In this document: positions 33,101-46,271 of the stretch, one piece after another | How positions within the stretch are numbered: position 1 is the stretch's first letter | Layout: each line of letters opens with the position of its first letter | DNA from: Fistularia commersonii | Taxonomy: Eukaryota; Chordata; Actinopteri; Syngnathiformes; Fistulariidae | Length of the DNA: 64,000 nucleotides | Reading direction: 5' to 3' | Assembly: GCA_037954325.1 (NCBI GenBank) | Contig: JBBMNZ010000026.1 | Coordinates: forward strand, 2,764,501 to 2,828,500 | Program-made: the position numbers and the translations under genes | Notes under the pieces: generated by a model | The model's input: the letters and a program-made list of their open reading frames with translations, nothing else | Database searches by the model: none | Told to the model about the DNA's origin: nothing

Positions 33101-35618
33101 CGGCTGCGTGCACACCTGCACCGCAGAGCCTGCGTTCAACACTCCCGTGGCTTTTGCACGCCGCCGTTTAATTCAAGACTAGAGATAAAACCTCTCAGGG
33201 TCAGTGGAATAAAAAAGAAAACAGGCTTAAAACGCAGGAAAATATTATAATGATAGCAGCATCCCTGGGTTAGAGATATAAGACAGAAAAAATATAAATA
33301 ACAATTAGGAGAATAAATAGTTAAATATATAGAATGAAAAAAGTAAAGAAGCAAAACAATGAAAACTGAAAAAAAGGGTTTATTGCACTTTTCTGTATTC
33401 AGGGTCGTGCAGAATTTAGTGCAATGACCTTTCCGGGATAAAAACTGTTTTTCAATCCGTTTGTTTTTGCCTCAATTGTCCTAAATCGCCTTCTTGATGG
33501 CAACAGTTGGAGTAGATGGTCGGATGGATCTCTGAGGATGTTGTGTTATAGATGAACTCAAGTGATGGGACACAGTGACTGATATTTTTTACATAATGAT
33601 ATATTATATAATAATATTATTAATAATAATATTAATATTGATTATGATAATAATAATATCGATGAATATACTACTACTACTACTAATAATGATAATAATG
33701 ATAATAATAATAATAATAATAAAATATGAACTAATATAATAATAATAACAATAATAAATCATAATAAATAATGTTATATTAATAATACTACTACTAATAA
33801 TAATAATAGTAACAAGGCTCCATATGCAGACCAGATTGCAGGATAAGCGACAGAAGATGGACGGATGGATGGATAATAATGATAAGAATAGTATTTTTAA
33901 ATCTTTTTTTTTTTATTATCATGACTGCTGGGACTAACAGAGGCAAAAAGTAGCGGTCGTTTCCTGTGAGTGCAGTGGTCGGGTTCCCCTCTGCTCGTTT
34001 CAAGTCAGAAGATGCTTCTGGACAGGGAAGTTCTCAGAGCTGTCCAGCTCCAATTTGCTTCCAGAAAGTAGCCTCCTCCTCCTCCTCCTCCTCTTCCTCC
34101 TCCTCCTCCAGGGGAGCCTTTTAGTTTTGCATTCTCATAGACAGTAAGGGACCATCAGGCAGAATGAAGTGTTTTTATCTTCTCCCTGCACTGAAGACCC
34201 CTGCCGTTAGCTTACTCCGCACTTTTTCTGCCCAAAATGTTGATGTCCCCCTGCAAGGCTTGGAAACCCCTCTGTGGCCACAAAAGCTCGGTCGCTCCAT
34301 TTCCCGCTCCTTCCGTCCATTTTCCTGCAAGAACACAGCTGCCCGGTGAGTAGTTTTCACAAATAAGTAGTAAAAAGTACCCGGTAAAGGGTGTTTCTTT
34401 AAAAAAGACCCTTCCTGGGTGCAGGAGTTTGAAGGAACGGAGGTCCCTGGTTCCTCTGCCGTCCCAACGCACCAAGTAACGGCAGGTTCTCAGAGCGGCT
34501 AAAAGTTCAGGCCTGAACCTGCATTCGGCAAATAAAGTGGTCAATATGAGATAGACTTGCATCGAAAGGTATTTAGGGCAAAGACGGAGGAGGTTCCAGA
34601 CAGGGTGACGGCAGATGGTGGCGCGCAGACGCGCAGGCGGCCGCTGGAGGAACAGGTGGTTCCTTCTACGCGATCAAAGTGGGTGATTGGTGACGGCAGC
34701 TGTGTGGGTGATGGGACGGGACGGGAGGCGGCGTCGACCTTTCCGTAAAAACACATCAGCGGGAGCCATGATGGATCCGTGACAACAAATAAACATTAAT
34801 AACGCGTCCGACACCGCTCTTTATTTTTAATCGATCAGAAACGCCGCCTGGAATTTTGTTGTCGGCGGAAGACGGATGTTTTACATGAAGTTCATTACAG
34901 TGTGCGGGCTTCCCTTTTTTTTTTTTTGAGGCGTCTCATTAGCATTAGCAGCCTAAAATTCACCCGTTCCTGCATGCGCTCGGAGCTAGCATGGCTAACG
35001 GCGGGGTTCGGGATCTTGACGAAGGCGCCGGGAATCGAACCGTCGACCTTCCGGTCGGAGGGACGCCCGCTCTGCCGGCCGGCTTTAAGAATAATCCAAG
35101 TTTTGTCCAATCGGCTCGCTGACCTCCAGTTTGGATTTCCCTGTATTATCAGATAAAACACAAACGATATCTTTATCAGTGGATATTTAATCGTTCATTG
35201 ACTTAATTCGCAATCTGTCGACCGGGAATCGAACCAGCAACCCTTTCCAAAGGGAGAGGCTCATCTTCTGTTCTCTATTAAAACCGTAACATCCGTGTGT
35301 TTGGCTGTTACATGTTGTTTAACGGCATATGCAACATATAACCCGCCAATTTATTAGTATGTATTTTTCAGTTATATAAGCCCGAGTCTCGGCACGGGTC
35401 ATTAAGTTTTAGGATGTGAACCAAGCGTGCGTGGAAACGGGGGTATTTTAAAACTGGATGATTGTTTTCCTTTATTGCCGTGTAGTCTCTGCCCGTAAAT
35501 AAGCAGCAGGTTGCTCGTGGCGAGCGTCGCCGCAGAATGCCCCCATTGTTCTGCAACGTCGGGAATAATCAGCGGGATGGCGTTCCACGGAGAACCCGCG
35601 TGTGTTTTATTTTCGAAC

Positions 35619-35651
<33 letters not shown>

Positions 35652-36145
35652 TGTTTTCTCCCCGGAGTTATGGGAGGTCTCTGTCGACACGATGGCAGAG
35701 AGATGACCTGGTTTTGGGGGGCTTCCTCCTCACCGCAGGGGGTCCCCGCTGAGAGGGGCCTTAATCCAGCTAATCCTTTCTGTGTGCGCACACACACACA
35801 CTCACACACACACACGTGCATCGTGCGTGCGCACACACACTCGCTCATCCTCACGCACGCACGCACGCAGCGTGCACACCTTGCAACAAAAGTCAACCGC
35901 CTCCTCTCAGACGGACGCTTTTTGAAGGTGACCTTTCGCGCGCGCGCAACTTTGCACGTGCGCTGTGTGTATTTCCCGCTTGCTGAGTTGCGTGTGTGTG
36001 TGCGCGCGGGCGGGGGGGGGGTTTACGTGAGCGCGGGACGCTCCCGCCGTCGAGCATGTAGGATGTGCACGGGGCGCCGGGGGTCCTTCTGTTGGGCGCC
36101 GCGTGGAAAAAGGAGTGAAAGTCGGAGACGGGAACCGAGGGGGAT

Positions 36146-36178
<33 letters not shown>

Positions 36179-38402
36179 GAGGGGGGTTGGGGGGGTTGGG
36201 CTGGCTCTGACAGAGGGGCTGGGCTGATTGCCATCATGATCTGGCCAATCGGGGGGGGGGGGCGAGCGCTGAATGGAGCAAAGAGGGAGAGAAAACGAGA
36301 GTATAAAGAGGAGGTGGGGGGGTTTGGGACTGAAAGGAGCGAGGCGGTGATGTCAGTTCCTTAGAAACCCACTTTCTCCCCCCGCGTCCCCACCAACCCG
36401 CTCTTAGGAGAAGGGGGACGAGGGGTTAATGTTATGCAACACTCTGAATGCCCACGCCGAGGGTTCCAATACAGTGACACACATAACCCCCCCCCACCCT
36501 CTCATCACGCCTCTTCTCCCCCAAACATTCTGGTCTGGCCTGGGAGGGAAAATGAGAGGAACTCCTGATTTAAGGGAAGACGCCTCCCTCTCTTATTTCC
36601 ACATCGCGGCTCGGGAGCTCGTGAAGACACGTGAGGAGAGCGGTTCGGTGGAGAGCTGGCGTTCATTCATTCATTCATTCATTCATTGGAGGCGATCCAA
36701 GCTGTCATTGGACGAGAGGCGGGTTCGACTCACGTCGCGTCGCAGGTCCACGTGGACGCACCGCAATTCACCCTTTCATTCGCACGTCATAGAGAAACGT
36801 GCAAATATTCACTATCATCCACGTATGATTGGAGCTCCACTGAACGACACAGGAGGTCTTTCCTGCCTGAGGCTATCGGACTTTTTAATTCCTCTTCCCT
36901 CAGTCGAAGGGAATATTCAAATCTTTGTACTTTTTAAGACCTTAAGACACTTTATAGTCTGGACTTTGACACTTTATGGTTTTATTTGTATTTCTTATTC
37001 TCCCTCCTTCCTACTATTATTTATTATTGTTATGTTTTACTTGAAACTCTGGCACAACAATTTCCTGCGGGATTAATAAAGTTACAAACGTTCACTCACT
37101 CATTCAGACTTCATATAGAGAAATGTAAATATTCACTCGCTCATTCACGCATCAGAGAGAAATTTGCAATCATGTATTCATTCATTCACTCGCTCATTCA
37201 TCCGTCTTGTAGAGACATACGTTCTTTCACCCTGTCATAAGACATGCAACAATTCATCCTCTCATTCACACGTCATAAAGAGAAATATGCAATAATTCAC
37301 CCGCTCATTCATGTCTAGTGACAGAATTTTCCACCCTCTCGTTCACGTCATAGAGAAATATGCGGTTATTCACTCGCTCATCCAAGCTTCATACAGGACT
37401 GTCTCAAAAAATAAGAATATTGCGATAAAGTTCTTTATCATCTGTAATGCAATTTAAAAAAAATTCAAATTTTTATGATATTCTAATATTTTGAGATAGG
37501 ATTTTTGAGTTTTCTTAAGATGTAAGCCATCATCAGCAATATCAAAATAATAACAAAAGTTACTTTTTCATGATATTCTAATATTTTGAGATAGGATTTT
37601 TGAGTTTTCTTAAGATGCAAGCCATGATCAGCAATATTAAAATGATTAAAGGCTTGCAATATTTCAGTTGATATGCAATGAATCCAGAATGTATGACATT
37701 TTTGTTTTTTTAATTGCATTACAGAAGATAAAGAACTATCCCAATATGCTAATTTTCAGAGACAGTCCCGTATAGAGACATGCAAATATTCACCCGCTCA
37801 TTCATGTCTTGCAGAGATTTACGATCTGTCATCCTGTAATTCATGTCGTAAAACACGTGCAACCGTTTGCTGACGTACGCACGGCGTCTTATAGAAACGC
37901 GCAAATACTCACTTATTCATGTCTTGTAGATATATGCAATTATTCAGACACAACCATTCACTCATTCATTCAGATGTCACATAGAGACATGCAAATATTC
38001 ACTCATTTATACGTCATATAGAGACATGCAATTTTTCACATTTCACTCGCTTATTTCACACATCTGGTCAATTTAGGGTCTCCAGTGAACCTCTGTGGGA
38101 GGAACCCGGAGAACCCGGATCCCTCGGACACGGAGAACATGGAAGAGCGTGGAGAAAAGTTCCTGTCGGAAGCGCGAACCGCCGCGCCACCGCTCACGGC
38201 CCGCACGATATTCCCACCAGGCCGTACGAAATCCGGTGGCTTCGGGTCGCCGCGGCGACGGGCCACCGTCGAGCTCTCGCAAGACACCGGGGTCAACCGG
38301 TTTTCCTTGAAGAAGCAATACGCGGAATATGTGTCACTGAAGAAACACAGCTGTGTGTACGCATATTTTCACACGCGCATGCTCGCGCAAACGCGAGTGT
38401 TT

Positions 38403-38440
<38 letters not shown>

Positions 38441-40067
38441 TTTCCCTGGTCCAGCTGGGGTGTTAATTTCACCCCGAGGCTGTGTGAGTGCTGACCCCGA
38501 AATGCTGTAACCTCGTGAAGTGTGGAATTCTCTAAGCCCGAGGCCGTAATGTGCTGTTTCCTGTAGAGAGAGAGTACATTCCTTCGACTTGTCCCGTTGC
38601 TCGCCGCTCGCCGCCAGCTCCGGGTTCCTCCGGGTGGCGCGAAACGCATTCTTCCGATCGAAACGCACCCGACGCGACGATTGAGAAAAAAAAAAAAAAA
38701 AAAAGAACGATGCTCGGGGGCCAAACAGACAAGTCGGCCTGTCAGCGGTCTAAATCAGTTCCATGCTGTTTTGAAGGGGAGGCCCGGTGTAACGTAACCG
38801 TTGTTGCCGTTCCTCGCAGCGGAGAGCGTGTCGCTCCGCTTAGCCGAGGCCTGCTATCAATGACGAGTATTATAAACACGCCTCCAGACGGGGGATCAGA
38901 TGGGGAACGGCGTTTGGGTCCAGAAAAAAAGAAATCAAGTGTGTTTTCCTTAATGCCCCGAGACACGTCCCCCCACCCAACGCCCGCCCCATTGGTCTTG
39001 CCGGGTGGTCCCGCGGCACAGGCGCGCAAGGGGGCTCGAATCAAATCCCCTGGAAATCGAAGGGAGTTTTCAAAGATTTCACCTACCGACCCGCGCGCCC
39101 GAGACCGCGTTCGCACGATCGCGCGTTTCGATGGCGGCTGAAAGGGACCTGAAAGGCCGCTTTTGTAGCTCGGGCTAGCGGAGAGCTCAGAAGGCACGCA
39201 CAGGGCTTAGTCCCACCGCGATGCTAGGAGCGAAGCCTGGAACCGAGCCACTTTCCCTTTATCAAACACAGACACGCTCACACATATGCGCTCCACGTGG
39301 CCTGGCAACGCCGACTTGTTAGCAGATTTGAGTCGAAACGCTGAGCTGTTTTGGTGAAGTGGGGATTTGTTGAAAGGACGCTACTTTGAAATGCGACCAG
39401 ATCGGAGAAGACGCGAGCGTTGATCACGTCGCGACCAGGGAAGCCGGAGATTGGCCGAAACGCGACGGATGCGGCGAGACGACGTGGTGGTTTTTTGGGT
39501 GATTCGTAAACAATGAACGCAAAGCTGGATGGACGGATCTCGGCTTGGAGAAGATCAACGTCCGACCGACGTTCACGAGCTCCTCTTTTGAGGTCGTCGT
39601 GCAAATGAAGAACTTTATTTTTGTGAAAGGAAAAGGTTGAGAAGACGGAAGTGAGAGATGTGGTGGTTTTCTTTGGAGGTGAGGAGAACGGAGAAGATCT
39701 GGAAGGAGTCCGTGGATGTTCTGGACATAAAGTCAGTCTGGAGGAAAACCAGTGTTTTGGGGATTTTTTTGGCAAATCAGCTGATTTTAGCGAATTCACG
39801 AGCTTTCAAAAACAAGTGAACATTTTAGCGCTTCCACCTCACAGCCAGGGAGAAATCTCCACGTTCTCCTGGTTTCTACATGGAGTTCCTCGGTGTTCTC
39901 CAGGTTCTTCCCGCACTCCAGAAATGAACGGATGTTCGAAAATACGTCAGATCCCTTGTGTTGGAATTTTGGAGCAAGTTTGCCCGTCGCAGCTGTTTTC
40001 AGAAATGTAAAATTTCTTGACATTCAGTCAAGGCAAAGACGAGGAGGAGACCTCCGTCTCTTTCAGT

Positions 40068-40111
<44 letters not shown>

Positions 40112-41612
40112 GGACGCGTCGCACCGAAATGCTTAAACACAACCGCCGCTCTCTTTCCAGCTGGCGGACGTGTCAACCAGGAACTGAGGTACACGCGTCA
40201 GAAGATCGGCGAAGAGGCCATGTTCAACCCTCAGCTGATGATCCAGACGCCGCGGGAGGAGGGAGCCAACGTTCTCACAGTGGAGGCACTGTTGCAGCAC
40301 CTGGAGTCAGCCATCCGAGCCAGCAGAGTCCATGTTTACCTTTACAGCAGGTAATCCACTATTGTCCGTCTGCTGGTCTCCACCTTTACGCAGATCTACG
40401 GGTTAGCACATGTGCGGCGCTTCGAAAAGCTCGTGATCTAGGCATGTTCCATGTGTTTTTGTAGACCTAGATAAAGCACTTGACAGGGTGCCAGGAGAGC
40501 AGCTCTGGCATTGTATGAGGAAATCTGGTCTGGCAGAGAAGTATGTTCGGCTGGTGCAGGACATGTATGCTCGCTGTGAGACAGTGGTACGGTGTGCTGT
40601 AGGGGTAGCAGAGAAGTTCAAGGTGGAGGTGGGACTCCATCAGGGATCAGCTCTGAGCCCCTTCTTGTTTGCAGTGGTGATGGACAGGCTGACGGATCAG
40701 GTTGGACAGGAATCTCCATGGACCATGATGTTTGCAAATGATATTGTGATCTGCAGTGAGAGCAGGGAACAGGTTGAGGAACATCTAGAGAGGTGGAGGT
40801 ATGCTCTGGAAAGGAGAGGAATGAGGGTCAGTCGCAGCAAGACAGAGTTTATGTGTGTGAATGAGGGGAACCCGGGTGGAAGGTGAGGTTACAGGGAGTG
40901 GAGATCAAGTAGTTGGAGGATTTCAGGTACTTGGGGTCAACAGTCCAGAGCAACGGAGAGCGTGGAAAAGAGGTAAAGAGACGGGTCCAAGCAGGTTGGA
41001 ATGGGTGGAGAAAAGTATCAGGGGTACGAAGAGATAGAAGACTATCAGCCAGAATGAAAAGAAAGGTGGACAAGACCGGGGTGAGAGTAGCCACGATGTT
41101 TGCTCTACAAACCGTTACAATGACCCAAAGACAGGAGGCAGAGCTGGAGGTTGCCGAGATGAAGATCTTGAGGTTCTCTTTAGGAGTGACCAGGATGGAA
41201 AGGGTCAGGAATGAGTTCATCAGAGGAACAGCACATGTTAGATGTCCAAAGAGAAGACCAAAGAGAAGATTGACGGACGTAGTGAGTGAGGACAAGGTTA
41301 GATGGAGAAGGTTGATTAGCTATGGAGACCCCTGAAGGGAAAAGCCCAAAGGAGAAGTAGAAGATTTTAGTGTTGAAACCAGCGACAAAGTTTGAGCAGA
41401 TGATGATAACCCTTCATGATAAAGCCGTGCTGACGCTCTTGTCCTTTTCAGACATTGGAAATTAGAACACTTATGCTACAAATCAGGAGAATTTGTCACG
41501 GAAACGCATTTTGACCAGGTAAGGACGGCGCAGCTCGCGCGCAGCTAGCATCACTTACCAGTTCTTGTTCCTGTTTTGCTTCAGCTACTTCCTGGTCTGA
41601 GCCGATCTCCCC

Positions 41613-41659
<47 letters not shown>

Positions 41660-44199
41660 CTGTCTAATTAGTTCATCGAACAGCTGCATCCCTGCCTCAT
41701 CATCACCCCTTTGGACTGTTTCTGGGAGGGAGCCAAGCTCCAGGCTGGAACCGTCTATCTTTCGTAAGTACGCCGCATTTTTTCGCCACACGGAATCTCA
41801 ACTTGAACTGTGACATGTTCACACATCCCATTGCGTAACAACTGAGATGCCGCTTTCGGACCTGAGGGACCTCCTCCTCCCCGTCGGGCCCTCGTTTCCT
41901 TGTCCTCCTCTCATTGGGTGACCATAACCGTCTTCACGGTCGCTATGGTAGCAGGACACGACACCTCCGCGATGGAGTTTCTCCAAACCCGCGTTGCGTT
42001 CGGATGCACGAATGTTGAATCGCGTCAGATAGAAATACGCACTTGGGCTGAGTTTGTTTGGCACTTATGCGCAAAATCCTGGATGTAGAGTGACAGCAAC
42101 TGGGACAACGGCTTGTCGGGTGCGTCGATCAACAAAATCCTCGAATGTTCTTGGAATAACAACCCGAGAAATCAAAATCCAGGATGTAGTCTGAACCCGG
42201 TGAGACTTCTTGTCGACAACAACTGCGACAACAACATGTTGTCGGGTGCGTTGGTTAATAAAATGCCGAACGTTTGTGAAAAACAACCTGAGAGGATCAA
42301 AATCCAGGATGTAGTCTGAACCCGGTGAGACCTTCTTGTCGACAACAACTGCGACAACATTTGTTGGGTGCGTTGGTCAATAAAATCCTCGAACGTTCGT
42401 GAAAAACAACCCGAGAAGATCAAAATCCAGGATGTAGTCTGAACCCGGTGAGACCTTCTCGTCGGTTTGCGTGAAGGCGCTAAAATCAATTAAAGTCAAT
42501 AAAGTCAATAAAATCCTCGAACGTTTGTGAAAACAACCCAAGAAGATCAAAATCCAGGATGTAGTCTGAACCTGGTGAGACCTTCTTGTCGACAACAACT
42601 GCGACAACATTTGTTGGGTGCGTTGGTCAATAAAATCCTCGAACGTTCGTGAAAAACAACCCGAGAAGATCAAAATCCAGGATGTAGTCTGAACCCGGTG
42701 AGACCTTCTCGTCGGTTTGCGTGAAGGCGCTAAAATCAATTAAAGTCAATAAAGTCAATAAAAGCCTCGAACGTTCGTGAAAAACAACCCGAGAAGATCA
42801 AAATCCAGGATGTAGTCTGAACCCGGTGAGACCTTCTCGTCGGTTTGCGTGAAGGCGCTAAAATCAATTAAAGTCAATAAAGTCAATAAAAGCCTCGAAC
42901 GTTCGTGAAAAACAACCCGAGAAGATCAAAATCCAGGATGTAGTCTGAACCCGGTGAGACCTTCTCGTCGGTTATTGCGTGAAGGCGCTAAAATCAATTA
43001 AAGTCAATAAAGTCAATAAAATCCTCGAACGTTCGTGAAAACAACCCAAGAAGATCAAAATCCAGGATGTAGTCTGAACCTGGTGAGACCTTCTTGTCGA
43101 CAACAACTGCGACAACATTTGTTGGGTGCGTTGGTCAATAAAATGCCGAACGTTCGTGAAAAACAACCCGAGAAGATCAAAATCCAGGATGTAGTCTGAA
43201 CCCGGTGAGACCTTCTTGTCGACAACAACTGCGACAACATTTGTTGGGTGCGTTGGTCAATAAAATCCTCGAACGTTCGTGAAAAACAACCCGAGAAGAT
43301 CAAAATCCAGGATGTAGTCTGAACCCGGTGAGACCTTCTCGTCGGTTTGCGTGAAGGCGACAACAACAACTGCGCCAACAACGGCTTGTCGGGTGCGTTG
43401 GTCAACAAAATCCTCGAACGTTCGTGAAAACAACCCAAGAAGATCAAAATCCAGGATGTAGTCTGAACCTGGTGAGACCTTCTCGTCGACAACAACTGCG
43501 ACAACAACATTTGTCGGGTGCGTTGGTCAATAAAATGCCGAACGTTCGTGAAAAACAACCCGAGAAGATCAGCATTTCTGATTCTTTTTAGTTTTCACCC
43601 CTTTTATTAAAGGCTTCCCATGAACGCGACCCAACAGACAGAAGAGTGTGTTTGCGTGTGTGTGTGTGTGTGTGTCCTGAATTCGTCCCCTCTGAAGGCT
43701 CTATTGTAGTGGTTGCTGGCATGCGTATCGCTGGCGATGGTTCCTCTCCAGCCCTGGGCCTCACACCATTGTCTGGCCTTTCTGTTGCTAATGGCCTGCT
43801 GCTACAGTAATACTCAGCGGACCTTTACCTCTGGGTACATGCACATACGTGCACATGCGTGTGTTTTGGAAATATATGAGCCTGATTTGTTGTCGCGTGT
43901 GTGTGTGTGTGTGTGTTGGCCTTTGGTCTCCAATGGTAAATAACTTTTTTTTTTTTTTTTTTTTTTTACTATGTTCTGGTTGGGAGGCCGGGAATAATAC
44001 CTTAAGCCTGGTTAAGCACATACAATGTCGTCTGAATGACACCGAGAGAGAGATTTAGAGAGGGAGATTGGAATGTGTGAGGCAGAGAGAGAGAGACAGG
44101 GACCGGACGGACGGAGGGAGAATTCTCCACCGCCGCCGCCGCCGCAGAGGAGAAACGATGTTCCTCCGCTGGAAATGCAATTCGTCAAACCTGTGCAGA

Positions 44200-44230
<31 letters not shown>

Positions 44231-46137
44231 CTTTCGGCTTTTCCCTTCAGGGGTCGCCACAGCGAGTCAACTTTCTCCATCTAACCCTGTTCTCTGCATC
44301 CTCCTCCCTCACACCAACTACCTTCATATCCTCTCTCACTACGTCCATGAATCTTCTCTTTGGTCTTCCTCGAGATCTCCTGCCTGGCAGCTCCAACTCC
44401 AGCATCCGTCTACCAATATATCCTCTATCCCTCCTCTGTACATGACCCAACCATCTCAGTCTGGCTTCTCTGACCTTCTCTCCAAAACATCTAACATGTG
44501 CCGTTCCTCTGATAGACTCATTCCTGATCCTCTCCATCCTGGTCACTCCCAAAGAGAACCTCAACATCTTCACCTCTGCAACCTCTAGTTCTGCCTGCTG
44601 TCTTTTGGTCATTGGAACAGTTTCTAGTCCAAACATCATCGCTGGTCTCACCACTGTCTTGTACACCTTTCCTTTCCTTCTGGCTGATAGTCTTCTGTGC
44701 AGAACTTGAACTGCTTTTGGAAAATCTGGCCGCACATTTAAGAGGAGATAACGCGGTTCTGAGATGGTTCGGACGTGGACAGAAGAAGGACGGTGAAGAT
44801 CTTGAGAGAACGCCGGGGTTAGACGGAGGCGTGTGATTGGCCGGGAGCAGCATTTCACGACGTCACGCATTTCATTCGTACGCATGTTTTCAAAATGTTT
44901 GTCGTAGTTTAACCGTCTCATTCTGTCTATATACTCTGCTTCAAAAAAATAAAAAGAAAGACAAAAATACCACATCCTAGATCTGAATGAATCAAATATT
45001 CTTATTTAATACTTTGTTCTTTACATACTTGAATGTGCTGCAACAAAAGCTCACCAAAATTATCAATTGAAATCAAATAAACACACACACACACACGCTC
45101 ACACACAAACACACACACACACAAACAGATAAGAAGACCGTGTCGTCCAAGGCAACTGCATTTTAGGCTGCACTTTGCTTGAACGTAAAAAAAAAAAAAA
45201 AAAAAAACTTTTTCACGCAAAGAATCAAACACAACATTTGACCTTCAGTGAGTGAATGAATGAATGAATGATTTGTGCAAATTTTATATTTTTGAGATTT
45301 TTCAGATTTCAGGTGATTTTTTTTCATGGACTATAGAATATACACTGCCCAGAAAATAAAGGGAACACTAAAATAACACATCCTAGATCTGAATGAAGGA
45401 AATATTCTTATTAAATACTTTGTACTTGACATAGTTGAATGTGCTGACAAGAAAAATCACACAAAAATGATCAATGGAAATCACATGTATGAACCCATGG
45501 AGGTCTGGATTTGGAGTTACACTCAAAAAGAAAGTGGAAAAACACACTTCAGGCTGATCCAACTATGATGTCATGTCCTTAAAACAAGTCAAAATGAATC
45601 CGTGTTGCTTCCTAAGTGGACAGTTTGACTTCACACAAGTATGATTCACTTGGAATTGCATTGTGCTATTTTTTTGAGCATTATATATATATATATATAT
45701 ATTTAAGTGTTGTTTAAGTGTAGCCTTTATTTTTCAGAGCAGTGTATATATAATTGTAACTCCTGCAGTTCATTATATAAATATGGATTCAAGGATTGAA
45801 GACTTATTGTCATTACACAGAGTGCAACGAAATTTAGAAATTTTAATTTGTATATAATTTTCTATATATATATAATGCTCAAAAAATAACATAAATTATA
45901 TATATATATATCCCTGTCCCTCAGTCTACTTACAAGTTAATTTCCCTCTGAGATTAAGATAAGATAAGATAAGATAAGATAAGATAAGATAAGATAAGAT
46001 AAGATAAGATTGGCTTGATCCCACGATGGGGAAATTCAATTGTTACAGCCGTATGACAGACAGGGCAAATAACAGTAGTTGTAAAAAAAAAAGTAATTGT
46101 ATATATATATAAAGTAATATATAAGTAATTGTAATTG

Positions 46138-46208
<71 letters not shown>

Positions 46209-46224
46209 GTGTGTGTGTGTACAA

Positions 46225-46271
<47 letters not shown>

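Larger units (their letters stand above)
36661..38060 (-). repeat. array of SINE-derived ~40-bp units, copy 2 of the segmental duplication
   Basis: Begins with (CATT)n at 36665-36687. Units such as TTCACTCGCTCATTCACGCA TCAGAGAGAAATTTGCAAT continue to 38050, interrupted by a LINE end (36825-37085) and a MITE (37392-37772). 37385-38040 matches 25230-26335 minus its Tigger. Confidence 0.75.
19567..40160 (+). other. ptch1: ptch1 intron 2 (20.6 kb)
   Basis: Largest intron here. It holds most of the transposons and tandem repeats listed below and several unique GC-rich patches that might be regulatory. No additional conserved exon was found between exons 2 and 3. Confidence 0.95.

Noticed and set aside
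40488..41335. Possible host gene at 40488-41335
   Set aside because: Reverse-transcriptase motifs identify an RTE LINE; catalytic FADD is FAND and the frame is broken.
42172..43558. Minus-strand frames of 105-167 codons in intron 5
   Set aside because: Repeated peptide (QTTSWILIFSGCFSRTFEDF) is simply the translation of the ~125-bp minisatellite.
42065..43571. CRISPR-like array
   Set aside because: Direct repeats without unique spacers, in an intron of a vertebrate gene; no cas genes. Same for the 180-bp and 23-bp arrays.
44247..44975. 242-codon minus-strand frame as a host gene
   Set aside because: Its C-terminal 150 residues are RTE; the N-terminal part is chance extension into flanking DNA beyond the target duplication.
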